From the NCBI GenBank assembly GCA_015680685.1, contig MNCI01005202.1:71031-135030 (forward strand): DNA of 64,000 bases. Direction: 5' to 3'. The notes beneath the pieces were generated by a model, which was given only the letters and a program-made list of their open reading frames with translations, was not told the origin of the DNA and did no database searches. Shown here piece by piece: positions 46,782-57,735 of the stretch. Both the position numbers and the translations under genes were made by a program. The stretch comes from Gnetum montanum (lineage: Eukaryota; Streptophyta; Gnetopsida; Gnetales; Gnetaceae). How positions within the stretch are numbered: the first letter of the stretch is position 1; each line of letters starts with the position of its first letter.

Positions 46782-48830
46782 ATGTCTCTTTCACAAGATA
46801 GCAATAACACAACATCTAGCAAGGCAATTCATTAGAGAATCAACAAAGGAGTTTGGAGTACTCAATCTTATGCAAGAGTTTCATATGTTCATAGAGACCC
46901 CAATGATACTCAAGGACTTTTGTCATTTAACTCAAACACCTCTAGTGAAGATGGGACATCCCATAGAATGTGGAGGCCTGTAAGGCCTAAGACCTTCTTA
47001 ATGGATAGTAAGAGTATCATGGGATGATTGAAAGACTTACAAAAGTCATGATGAGTTTTTTAGTTCCCTCTCTTTCTCTGCTCCTTCAATGTTGGATTGT
47101 GACACGGATGACTATTCCTCAAGGGGTTAGCGTAGAAATAAAAATTAAACCCATGGGAAAAATTAGGAATGCCAACATGAACATAGACAACATTGTCCCA
47201 ACTCACAAACTCACAACCTACTTAGTGACAATGAACCCTTGCTGGCCACTAAAAGCCCAATGCGTATACAAGAAGCTGCTCGAATATCCCATAGGCATTG
47301 CAAGGAAATTCTTCTACCCAAGCTTGATTTAAACAACTTTCCTAAGTTCTCAGGAGGCTATGATTCAGATCTACAACATCATTTACAAGCCTTCTATGAT
47401 GCCTATGTATGGAACAACATTGATAATGGATGGCAAAGGCTTAAGCTCTTCCCTATGATACTCATTGGCCCCAAGCTAACTTAACTCTCCTAATTTTTAG
47501 GTCATGACGTTGTTTGGTAAATGCCTTGTGCAACTCATTAGATATAGGTCTTTAAAATTGAATTCAATTTGATGTTGGCCTACAATGGTAAACCTCTTCA
47601 ATGAAAGATATCAAACCTATTTAAGAGTGTCAGCCTTGAGGAGACAAATCTAAGAGTGGAAAAAAGGGCAACATGAACCCTTGGACATGGCCTTAGAAAG
47701 GTATTACTCTTTGTTGAACAAATGCCCATGCCATGGGTTCTTCGAGGAAAGGCTAATGTATCACATCATGGATGGGCTCCGTAATGAAACAAGGAAGACC
47801 CTAGGGATGTATGCCCTAGGTCAACTATATGAACTATGAACCCATCAATTCCAAGAGCTTATTAAGCAGGTAGCAATGAAAGAAGGAGAAATAGCCAAAT
47901 TGGAGAATGTTGAATAATCTCAACAAGACCAAGCTCTTGAAGTAACAAAGGTCCATAATCACAAAGAGGGAAAATCAACTCACCTTGAGGAGGTGAAACT
48001 ATTTCTACCTTTTCCAATACTAAAATCACTAGATGAAATCGAGGAAAAGATCAACAAGATGACAAAGTGGGTACATGAAAAATGTAGAAAATATGCAAAT
48101 ATTATTTGAGGGAGACCCATGCAAGATAACTTTAATAACCAAAACAAATAGAAGATACCAAACCTAGAAATAGGATAGAACACCATTCGACAATTGGAAA
48201 TAAGGACTAAAGAAAATGAGGATAGGGGATCGACCACAAAACATAAGTATCAATGCGATGTTTTATTGTACAATCACCCAAGAGGCCAATGCCCAATCAT
48301 GTCACATCTACATGAGCATTGGGGAAGAACGTTACATCCAGATTTTGTATAGAAGTACATGGCTAGGTGCATCCCTGTCCCACAACTTTATGGGCAATTC
48401 CACAACTCATCATACTATCCATGGGAAAATTCTTACTAGCCATAGTACTATGCTCAATTATAGTGGCAAGACCCCTAGTTGTGGGGGAGGCCATCATCAA
48501 ACTTGCCATACCCTTTGTATCACCTGAAACAAAGTGCTTATTATGTTCAACACCTTGTTTCTCCAACTGGATCAACATCTTCTACTTCACCTCATTTTTA
48601 TCACTCTCCTAAGTATCATCAACCCATGTCCTCTCCTATGGGATCACCACCTCATATTCTTTACACTTATCCTTACTCTTTGTATTGTCATCCTTCACCT
48701 CCTTCTACATCACCACCAATAGCACCAGAAGGATTTACACCACAACACCAACCCACAAACATTACTTGTGATACTATTCTCAATAGCAGTGGAAATCCTC
48801 CACAACATTGGAAGCATCCTTTCTTTTAGG
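46782..48830 (+). pseudogene. RT7 gag
   Basis: Starts at 46782 (MSLSQDSNNTTSSKAIH, then a stop). Same order as RT5 gag: N-terminal part; NEPLLATKSPMRIQEAARIS (RT5: EEPLLTTKSMLDITEAVRVP); PKFSGGYDSDLQHHLQAFYD; capsid-like ALERYYSLLNKCPCHGFF and MYHIMDGLRNETRKTLGM (about 47690-47815); a Glu/Lys-rich linker; a decayed zinc knuckle (YQCDVLLYNHPRGQCP, about 48245-48300); and a Pro/Ser/Tyr/His-rich tail of about 116 codons (48479-48829) continuing weakly to 49290. About 70 bases near 47480-47560 look unrelated to gag and may be an insertion. Frameshifts and stops. It would package RNA in particles made with help from another copy. Confidence 0.82.
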
Positions 48831-49317
48831 CATGGCCATAGAAAGAGACAACATGATTTTGAAACCATTGCATCTTCCAACTCAGCACAAGCCTAGCACT
48901 GTGATGCACCTTCCTCTTTAAACTCAATGCCTCCTGTTACCTTATTTAGGCCACCAATCGACACTTCAATGACCATGTAGCCCAATGAATATAACAACGT
49001 GGGAAGAAATATTGATCTTTGCATACCATCTTATGGTCACAAGTGCTGTAGTGGGTTAGCTCCTTATCACATGACTACATCTTATAATCTACCCTACTAT
49101 GCCTACTTTGATTAAGTGTGTGAACCCCAATTTGGGTACATTCCAACCATCACACCAAAAGACACCTAATGGTTTGCATATGACTAAACCCCAATATTTC
49201 CAACATGCATGGATCCAAACTTTCCATTTATTAATTCTCACCATGATCAAAGTTTTAGTCATGGGGGATACCCCCCATTCTAACAAGCAGAATTAGTAGA
49301 TGTTTTTCCTTTTTTTT
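48831..49317 (+). other. RT7 gag tail continuation
   Basis: Low-complexity Pro/Tyr/His/Asn-rich frame (YHMTTSYNLPYYAYFD; PTCMDPNFPFINSHHDQSF) similar in composition to the RT5 gag tail, ending at the gap. No protease signature is seen. Confidence 0.5.
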
Positions 49318-49738
49318 NNNNNNNNNNNNNNNNNNNNNNNNNNNNNNNNNNNNNNNNNNNNNNNNNNNNNNNNNNNNNNNNNNNNNNNNNNNNNNNNNNN
49401 NNNNNNNNNNNNNNNNNNNNNNNNNNNNNNNNNNNNNNNNNNNNNNNNNNNNNNNNNNNNNNNNNNNNNNNNNNNNNNNNNNNNNNNNNNNNNNNNNNNN
49501 NNNNNNNNNNNNNNNNNNNNNNNNNNNNNNNNNNNNNNNNNNNNNNNNNNNNNNNNNNNNNNNNNNNNNNNNNNNNNNNNNNNNNNNNNNNNNNNNNNNN
49601 NNNNNNNNNNNNNNNNNNNNNNNNNNNNNNNNNNNNNNNNNNNNNNNNNNNNNNNNNNNNNNNNNNNNNNNNNNNNNNNNNNNNNNNNNNNNNNNNNNNN
49701 NNNNNNNNNNNNNNNNNNNNNNNNNNNNNNNNNNNNNN
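49318..49738. other. Assembly gap (421 N)
   Basis: Run of 421 N inside RT7. The preceding T-rich run may be why the assembly broke. Open frames across it are artefacts. Confidence 0.99.
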
Positions 49739-50254
49739 TGTAATTTGTCTCATCTCACTATCCAAGTACTTATAACTTGTGTCTTATGTGGCATAGAATT
49801 CATACCTCATCATGGTGGTATTTAACATGTGTGTGTTTTGTTGTACTGGTGCAAATTACATTTAACCCTTCTATTGCCTATGGACATTTTAAGGTGTGGT
49901 TACGCAAGGGCATTATAGGTTGGAACCTGCTTTGGGGAGGATCCATTTACATGAATTTTGTAATTTGTACTTGTTGCCCACCACCACATTATTTTATACC
50001 CTACGAGTACTCCTTTGTCAAATCTATTTTTTCCTTTATCATCATTTTATCAAATGTTCCTCAAAACCATTACATGTCCTTTTATGTGTCACCTAAATAG
50101 ATCAGGTCTGACATTAAAATTTTAGGACAACTTTCTTGAAAAATATCTAACTTGAGAATCACACTAAGTAACGAATTAAACATTTATTAAAGGTAATGAG
50201 TATGGTATAAGATAATTGAATTTCTTTAAACAACCTTACTAACAATCAGTCCTT
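49739..50254 (+). other. RT7 interior after the gap
   Basis: A 107-codon open run (49777-50100) is hydrophobic and His/Tyr/Cys-rich, with no recognised domain and no homology visible to RT5. I cannot tell whether it is coding or UTR. Confidence 0.3.
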
Positions 50255-50705
50255 GTATGATTATAGATGACCCCTAAAAGAGAACAACAAGGAGGACCTT
50301 CTTAAGGTGCAGCTAAACACCCGAGAGGAGGCAAAGGCCAAGGACCTCATGTAGAATATTTAGAGTAGGAGGAACAATCATTTAACATCCATCAGAAAAC
50401 TCCTATCACTGCACAATCTAGCTAAGAAAAAGGTGGAGAGGTTATGGCCAAAGCCTATGAAGAGGAAGGATGACTATTTACTACATGGTATGTCAAGGCC
50501 AATCAAGTGTTCTTGTAGCTACCATGTTCATGGGAAGTGCCGACTCCATCAAACATTGGAACATCAGCATGGACAGCTCATGATCCTCAAATAGAACAAG
50601 AGAAACTTTAGGCACTTCTCCAAAGGTATCAATTTCAGAATCCTAGAGTGTAAAAGAAAGGAGAGGCACCCAAGGAGAAGCCACCACCACTAATAGCCAC
50701 ATGAG
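50255..50705 (+). pseudogene. RT7 second ORF, coiled coil with Cys/His cluster
   Basis: One frame runs with only a few stops (at LMxNIx and LKx) through PLKENNKEDLLKVQLN, TREEAKAKDLM, HNLAKKKVERLWPKPMKRK, then IKCSCSYHVHGKCRLH, and ends in a basic His-rich tail (RKERHPRRSHHH, about 50690). The first part has coiled-coil-like composition, and the CxCxxxHxHxxC cluster could bind zinc. I do not recognise the family. It may be the C-terminal part of an accessory protein like the one in RT6, which also has coiled-coil composition; that link is inference. Confidence 0.45.
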
Positions 50706-50880
50706 TTCCACAAGTTTTGTATTTTATGTTTCTGTCCAAATTTTTTTTAATCCCACACTACAGCATGAAACAGTCCGTGGTCATTCAATAATCCCATACC
50801 TATCCATTGTTTATAATTGAATGAACTTGTTCCTAACTTTGTTTAACTTGAGAATGAGTTTTTATTCAGTTGTGGGGGTG
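50706..50880 (+). other. RT7 3' UTR and polypurine tract
   Basis: Noncoding, ending in TTCAGTTGTGGGGGTG immediately before the 3' LTR. Confidence 0.8.
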
Positions 50881-51784
50881 TGATGAATCATGGTTTTCCA
50901 GGCCCTGATATTGAGTATGTGATATTAAGTACAAGATATCAGGTACCCAATATCAAGTATAAGATATCAGGTACTCAATATCTCAGTTTGGATACGATAT
51001 TGTATACACAATATCGTGATTCTTGTGTTGGCCTATAAATATAGCACTCAGCCGCACAGGGAGGAGTCTCTTTTTGATAAGTCTTTGGGTCAAGTATTTT
51101 TGTAAATTTTTAATTAATTCTTATTTCCTTTCCCAAGTGCATTCCCACAGTGTGATGCTTGTAATTATATGAAACCTTTCATTGAGTGTGATGTACTTGG
51201 ACACACACACAATCGATAATAAAGATCAAGATTACTCCATCATTGCAAAATTTACTTAGCTTTTAATTTTTTAATTATTTATTATTTATTATTATTTTCT
51301 TAGTTAATATTTCTTTTATCATCATTTACTATTCCTGTTGTTAATGTGGAATGAGTACCTCTTAATCACAAACATTTAAGTGTAACTACTTGGTAACCCA
51401 GTAGTGTATCTAGTAGTTCTCGAGTAATGTATGCTTGGTAATCCTAGAAGTAGTACATGAAGTCCAAGATGCATATAGATGATTAAGGATGAATGCTCAT
51501 CGCACTTAAGATAGTTTAGATTTTACTTCATATTGCTTATTAGCTTAATCAAGATCATTTTTCATTGTCTCTAGGAGTAGCCTAGTGTTAGAAATCGCAT
51601 CATACACCTCATGCTAGACTAAACCATATGTGATGAAGTAATTACTAGTCTGGGAAGACAATGAACTACTATCAACATATAACTATCTAGGTGCCACAAC
51701 TAGTTCATCCATAGAGTTTGACTGAATCATGCGTACACACTTGTATTCATACGGTTGAGTGTAGGGGTACCTCGTCACTCATTA
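50881..51784 (+). repeat. RT7 3' LTR (904 bp)
   Basis: TGATGAATCATGG start, CACTCATTA end (CTCATCA in the 5' LTR). Palindrome cluster about 50910-51022 is expanded: GATATCAGGTACYCAATATC recurs with AAGTATAA spacers. The LTR is 36 bases longer than its partner. TATA-like TATAAATA at 51034-51041. Confidence 0.92.
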
Positions 51785-51789
51785 ATTAG
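51785..51789. repeat. RT7 target site duplication, right copy
   Basis: ATTAG, matching 45775-45779. Confidence 0.88.
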
Positions 51790-51799
51790 GAACATCTCC

Positions 51800-54420
51800 T
51801 TTACATTGACAAACTAGGTAGTAAACTATTTGCATTTAATGTGGAATTCCCTTATTTCATTTTGCAACTCCTAGTAGTCGTTCATCCTCTTGGCCAAATT
51901 CTCGGTAGTTAATTGTTGATCTATGAAGCATGCCATGAGAACTTTAAGTTTATCATTAGCCACCACAAAATTTTTCTTGATGTCCTTATGGTGCTTGAAC
52001 TTAGCCTCGTACAGTAAGTACAAGCTAGCCACCTAGTTTTCTAACTCAGATAGTGGTCATCCAGTAGTAACATGACCAAATTTGCATAATGGAGATTGGC
52101 AAGCTTCATGTACTCTATCATCTCCTCGATCTGCAACTCCTTTATGTAGATTTTCATCTTGTTGTAGGTATTTATCACATCAATGATGGATTGCCAAACT
52201 TCCCTACCTAGTTGAAGTTCCTAGAGGATTTCATTTACCTTTACCTTCATCAATTTGATATGTTTTTCATTTACTTTCTTTTATACACTGACCTACTCTC
52301 TATAATGATCTTTGAATTTATGAAATTTAAGAGCTTTAGATTTCCAGGCAGCTACCTCAATTGTAGTCTTTTAGTGAAGGGTGCACACCTCCTCCATGGA
52401 ATGATTCCTATTTTCTCTTATCACTCTCCTCAATTCTATGTTTGCTCTAGTCATTTGCTCTTCCTATTGATGGATAAATTTAGTTAACTATTGCTTATCT
52501 ACATCAACATTTCACAAGTGATGATTTTTTTCGGTCAACTAAACATTCTCCTAATGGGTCTGAACCAAGGACTTTTGAATCTTGTGTTGTGTGGCCTCTA
52601 CCAAGGATCCATAGAATACTATCATGTCCATACACCCTCAAACCCTTTGATCTTAGATTGAAGCTATTTCATAACTTCATCTCTTTTTAGTGCTGGGTTA
52701 AGAAATGTGGAATAAAAAATCTAATCTCTTAATTTAGCAACTTCCATAGCCAAGTGTTCATTCTTCTTTGTAGCTATTTCAAGTTTCCCCTTCAATATGA
52801 TATTTTTATCCCTTGCCTCTAGCAGCTCTAATTTGGTTGTAGTGATGTTGTCCGAAAGGTCAAAGACATCCAAAAGTAGTTGCCCAATTCCCACCAAACA
52901 ATCTAGTAGCTTCTCATGTTATGTTGTGCTTATTCTACTACTTATGATCCCTATGAATGTCTACACATCTCTAAGTGTAGTGATGTCTAGTGAAAATTCC
53001 ATAGGTGCATTGATCATGTTAGCAGTTCTTTCAACCACTACTTCTATTGTTGTCTCCTATCCTTGGTATTGCATCACCAATACAATTGCTCCTTCGTCCT
53101 CCTACAAGCACACTAAGAAGGTTGTAACATTTCTAGAGATTTTTGGAGGTGATTATTATTTTGTGAGAGATACTATAACCTCTTTGGCACTCAAATTCAA
53201 CCTCATAAGTAGCTATGTTCTTTAGTCTAAGAAAATTGATCCACCCTTATCCATCAAGTTGATCATTTAGGCCATCTCATTAAGGTGACTCATAATTGGT
53301 CTATAGATGGATGGGTTCCCGCCACTCATGCCTACTCATTGCTCTTATCTACTCAAGAGCCCTTCTCTATATTCTTACAACCATTGGATGATTGTAGCGA
53401 TGTCTAGCATAATTATTTGAGTGGTAGGAAAAGATGGTGGTCACTACTCCTCTTCTTGAATAGCAGGCATTTTATCCTTCATCATTTTCTCCCAATTGGT
53501 ATTCAAAATAGTTCTAACTATGCCATTGGTATAATAAACTATCCCTCCCCTTCAACAAAGTTTCTTAATGAGGCATGGGAAGGGGAGTGCCTTTCTTTCA
53601 CATTCATTTTCTTTAAACCATTTTTCCATCTCTAGATAGATCAACTATGGAAGGCTGACTAGGAATCTTACACTCAAAGTAGAGCATGCTCGAGTAGAGA
53701 AGGCAATGATTTTTCTTGGCCTCACCATGGGATTGAGGTGGAAGGTCGCAATCTTGTAATAAATCCTCTCTATTGGTATGAGCACACCAAACTCCTTACG
53801 ATCCATGCCGTAGCACTCTTGCATCCATTCCTTCTGAATACTTGGATTCTCCTGCATTAGGATATTAGTAATATTTTTCCCTATTTTAGGCAACACAAGC
53901 ATTGCAACAATGACCTGTGTTGAGCAGGACATTGAGATGTCCTTGATTTTCATTATTAATCTAGGCTGACTATTATTCTAGAATAGAAATGTCTCTCCCA
54001 TATACCACTCCGTGGTGAAAGTGATGATTGGACATATGGAAGAGGCCTTTAGCTAGTCCTACACTTCTCTTCATGCATGCTCTAGGAAAGGGCCAAATTT
54101 GAACTCCTAGAGCACCAATTTTTGGACCTCCCTTCATTTGATTTGATTCAGGAAATCCTCTGTTAAGGTCACATCAGGTTTCACTAGTTGTGCAGGTGCA
54201 TCATCCTGATGGGACTATTCTATTACTATTGTTACTAGTTCTGAAATCTATTTGATAGATTCCACTTCTTCCTCTTCCATAAGAGGACCTATGGCATGGG
54301 TTACAAGTGGTTCTTCTTAGGGCTATTCTTGGCCCCTTTCCATTTTAGGTTGTTTCTCCCTTAGTTGAGATAGTCCTGCTTCCTACCTATGTTTTCCTTT
54401 TGGTACTATCTATGGTCACA
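51800..54420 (-). pseudogene. RT6 large accessory ORF, coiled-coil protein of unknown function
   Basis: Nearly one minus-strand frame from 54420 to 51800, about 870 codons with roughly 27 or more stops. The N-terminal part is acidic (LMEEEEVESIK). A 102-codon open block at 53645-53953 (MKIKDISMSCSTQVIVAMLV; MQECYGMDRKEFGVLIPIER) is followed by WFKENECERKALPFPCLIKKLC, which recalls the K.L.FP.LI..LC motif of plant 'putative transposon protein' domains found in retrotransposon ORFs. The C-terminal half is coiled-coil-like (LELLEARDKNIILKGKLEIA; ATKKNEHLAMEVAKLRD; YEAKFKHHKDIKKNFVVAND). No enzymatic motif. Family link is tentative; the coding nature is well supported by persistence of one frame. 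Confidence 0.6.
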
Positions 54421-54962
54421 ACATATTCATAGATTAGTAAATATAATGTATAACTTAATATTTTTGAATACATTTTCTTATTAGTTTATTACACTTTGGC
54501 TAAGGTTGGACCATGGTAGATTAATTATTTTATTAATTAATTAATTATTATTTATTATAAATGTCACCAAAGCTTGTTGGAATGGTTTAACTCTTGTAAT
54601 TTAGTGTTTCATAGTTGATTTTTTCAATTAAACCTTTGTGGGAGTTAGAAAAAATGGCACATTTGTGGCCCCCATGATAAAGAGCTTACCTTAGGTAGTT
54701 GTAGGGTCAAAGAATGGAGTGACTTGGATAAAAGGTTTGTAAGGTATGGGGCTCTAGAAGGTTCTATGCTTTCAAAATTTGAAAAAGTCCTTTGGCATTT
54801 ATGAGAAAATGTAAAATTTTTTAAGTGGGGTCGTGCCTATGTATACTATTTTTGCATCACGTTGACGGGGCCCAGTATATGGGGCCTCGTATATGGGTCT
54901 ATTCCATCAATAGGACCCAGTATATGGGGCCTTGTATATGGCTCTACTCCACCAACAAGGCC
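54421..54962. other. Spacer with GC-rich tandem motif next to RT8
   Basis: AT-rich to about 54850 without coding signal. 54871-54960 has two 45-bp units (CCCAGTATATGGGGCCTCGTATATGG and the same with TTGTATATGG), palindrome-rich (GGGCCC, GGGGCC). It recalls the GGGGCCC cluster of the RT6 LTR, so RT8 may have inserted into the U3 array of another LTR, but the sequence to its left does not match the RT6 LTR. Confidence 0.45.
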
Positions 54963-55804
54963 TAATAAGTAGCAAGGTTCCCTTATGCCCAACCATATGA
55001 ATCACTGTGGCCTTACGTGCGATTTGGTTGAATTATATGGACCTATAGTTATCTAATGCACTAGCTCTTCTAGGAAGTAAAATTGGCATTGAGAACATTC
55101 TTTGTCTTCCCAATTACGCTTGTGAATTTCAAGGGTATGGTTTAAGTGTAATTGAGTATATGATTTTTCTTATTTTATATTTTATGAGTTTGATCACCTA
55201 CAATAAGAATGAAAGGTGAAGTAATTTAAAATCTAATTTTTTTACTACCTATCTAGCCTAACACAAGTAACCATCCTACTTTCCTGAACACATATAGCAC
55301 TATTGGGCTACCAAATGTTAAGCGTTGCTAGGTTACCAAGTACTATATGAATGCTTGAAGTGATCATGCTAGTGTTCATTAACTGCTAGAAATAAATTGT
55401 TTAACTCAAATGCATTAAAATAAAGAGCATGAAAGTAAAATGAAATAAAGAAAATATTAAGCTATTCTTAGTGCTACAAGGATTTTCAAAAGACTTCATT
55501 TTATTCCCATCACACTATTGTGCTCAGGGACATTAGTCCTCAAACAAAGAACTGTACATACTTACACTCCTTCTGTGAGCACTTAGAAAATATTCTAACT
55601 TTGAGGAAAAGAAATGGCAAGAGCTTCACTACTTTGACTAAGAAAGACCAAAAACTGACTTGAAAAATGAAGCCCAGGTGCAATATTTATAGACTTAGGA
55701 TATACACCCTAATGTTGTGTACGCAACGTCACATCTAGACCCTAATGTTGTGTACACGACATCACATACTTGACATTGGAGATAACATAAAATGTGACTC
55801 ATCG
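54963..55804 (-). repeat. RT8 3' LTR (842 bp)
   Basis: Plus-strand TAATAAGTAGCAAGG (TGATGAGTGGCAAGG in relatives, two G-to-A) to GACTCATCG. Minus-strand TATA-like box 55684-55692. Adjacent cluster 55706-55770 has two 33-bp units starting ACCCTAATGTTGTGTAC, each with a near palindrome centred on GTAC (TGTTGTGTACACGACA). Confidence 0.82.
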
Positions 55805-56969
55805 TACCCTAACAACTAAATGAAAACTTGTCCTCAAGTATAGAAAAAGATGAACAAGTTCATTACAAGGCAACCTATTGGGTAGATATTGAATTATTGA
55901 CTAACATTACAAATTGACTCAGATGAAACAAATAGACTCTAAGTGCCCAAGTGTTTGAAATTACAATTTTTACAAAATAGGATAACACCAACATCCAACA
56001 CCTCTTGGTAGTAGAGGAATGAGAGAGACAGAAGAGATCCTTTGATCATAAATAGTCCTCATTGTGTGATTTTTCTACATCATCCTTGGTGAAAATAGTC
56101 CTACTTCTAATCCATGCCTCTCATTGCAATCATAACATAATCAAAAACCAGTATGCAATGTGTAACATAGCAGTTAAATGCCTTATCTCATTGGTGGTTA
56201 CACTTGGCTAAGTTGTGATTATGATAGATTGGTTTCTTTAGTAGTATTAGCATGAAGGTTGACAAATAGGGTAAAATAGACAAGTGGTTCATTAAATTAG
56301 AAAACATTTAACATAAGGAAATATTTAAAAGAGGGTATAAAAATTCACAACAATGAAAAGAAGAATTCACTAAAAACTATTATGAAGATGTGCATAATTG
56401 AATGTCACTGATGGGGAAGACAAAATAGAATTTTATTGTAAGAGTGTCTAAGGATAAAGAACTTAACTAATCCAACCAAAAGATATGCAAGTGGGTCCTT
56501 CCCAAAGTGGACATAGGCCTTTTATTCCCTTGAACAACTTCAAAACAAAGATTCTGTGATCTTTGTGGATGATTAATGGTTATAGAATGTTAAGTATAAA
56601 AATCCAAAATAAACTAAGTAAGAATTTCGATACCTCAAAACAGGACATCAAACCAAAACATGAAACTAGCAATGAGGTGAGACATAGAAAGCATAGATGA
56701 ATAAGAGAGACAGTGGAATGAATTTCCTAATTATAGTCACATGAAGTCCCTTATGGATTTTGTGGTTAAATGACTTGATAGAATCCATTCTTAGTCCAAA
56801 CCAAAACCAACCATGTTCAATGTCTTCACAACATTCTAAGACTAATCCATCCCCTGATACATAAGAGCGCTCCCATAAAACAACCACCATTTCAAATTAG
56901 AGAAGTAGGAAGTGAGGAAGGATGTTAATTAGAGGAGACTAGTCCCATAACCAATGCTCGTAGCCCATT

Positions 56970-57240
56970 TATTTTTTCTAAGGGGTGTGCTTTAAATTTC
57001 CATTATTTTTTTCTTTTGAAATTGGAACCACACCATGTAAAGACATGCATTTATTTTGTCCAAGGTGTGTGCTTTGAATCCTCTTTGTTTTTTTTTTCTC
57101 TTCTTTATGAGAACCACACCATGCAAGGACGTATGCATTTATTTTGTCTAAGGGATGTGCTTTGAATTCTCATCTTTTTTTTCTTTTTTCTTTTTTTCTT
57201 TTTTTTTCTTTTGATAAGAACCACACCATGTAATGACTTA
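56970..57240. repeat. Three tandem units of about 80-90 bp with pyrimidine tracts
   Basis: TTTTGTCTAAGGGRTGTGCTTTGAAT ... AACCACACCATGYAARGAC recurs three times (GTGCTTT near 56987, 57069 and 57157); RT5 has one copy (about 35138-35210). The spacers are T- and C-rich, ending in a long TTTTTTCTTTTT tract at 57175-57212. Confidence 0.85.
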
Positions 57241-57637
57241 TTCAACTTCCTTTTATTAGATGACATGGAATGGTAAGAAATTTATGAAAACACACATGCA
57301 CCTAGGCAAACAGAAAAGCACAAAGAATACCGAATCTCCTTGAAGCGACACCTTGTTCAAACCTTTGAGTCTTTCCAATTCTAGAAACTATCAAAGTCAC
57401 AAATTTATTAAATTTTTATTAATGAAAAAGGGACTACATGTTTTCAAAACAAGAAAAACCATAGAGTGTGGATGTTGTGAACTCACTTCCTATTGCATGA
57501 AAAAGAAACCATGTCCCAATTATCCATAATGAAATTCAAAGCTAGAAAATAGACACCAACAATCAAATAGAAAAAATAGTACATACCACCATCAAGTAAC
57601 ACATTATCAATGTACCTAGCACTTATTAAAAAAATTT

Positions 57638-57735
57638 AGAAAATCACATCAAATAAAAGAAAATATAACAGAAAGTGTAAAATANGTCAGAAAATCACAT
57701 CAAATAAAAGAAAATATAACAGAAAGTGTAAAATA
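57638..57735. repeat. 47-bp duplication across a single N (assembly seam)
   Basis: 57638-57684 is repeated exactly, as far as I can see, at 57689-57735, separated by N (57685) and GTC. Same pattern as 8648-8799. Confidence 0.88.

Larger units (their letters stand above)
45780..51784 (+). mobile_element. RT7, gag-only non-autonomous element of the Athila/Tat-like family
   Basis: Complete 6.0-kb insertion: 5' LTR 45780-46647, primer site 46648-46666, gag 46782-48830, a 421-base N gap, a small second ORF (about 50255-50690), polypurine tract GTTGTGGGGGTG ending at 50880, 3' LTR 50881-51784, and ATTAG at both ends. The interior is only 4.2 kb and shows no protease, RT, RNase H or integrase; 421 unknown bases are too few to hold pol. 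Gag is homologous to RT5 gag, so RT5-type enzymes could have mobilised it. Inserted in RT6 in opposite orientation. Confidence 0.92.
44367..54420 (-). mobile_element. RT6, minus-strand LTR element without visible pol, split by RT7
   Basis: 3' LTR 44367-45304, then polypurine tract and 3' UTR (45305-45779), the RT7 insertion (45780-51784 plus one ATTAG), and the interior continuing to at least 54420 as a large degenerate coiled-coil ORF. The 3' UTR next to the LTR resembles that of RT5 (ATGACTGAATGAAAA). No 5' LTR was found; it may be missing, or displaced by RT8. No RT or integrase motif is visible between the LTR and 54420. That 51785-54420 belongs to RT6 is inferred from RT7 nesting and orientation. 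Confidence 0.6.

Noticed and set aside
49280-49765. Long open frames across the N gap on both strands
   Set aside because: They consist almost wholly of unknown bases.
49777-50100. Membrane protein in RT7
   Set aside because: Hydrophobic and aromatic composition only; no clear helices or homologue, and it borders an assembly gap.
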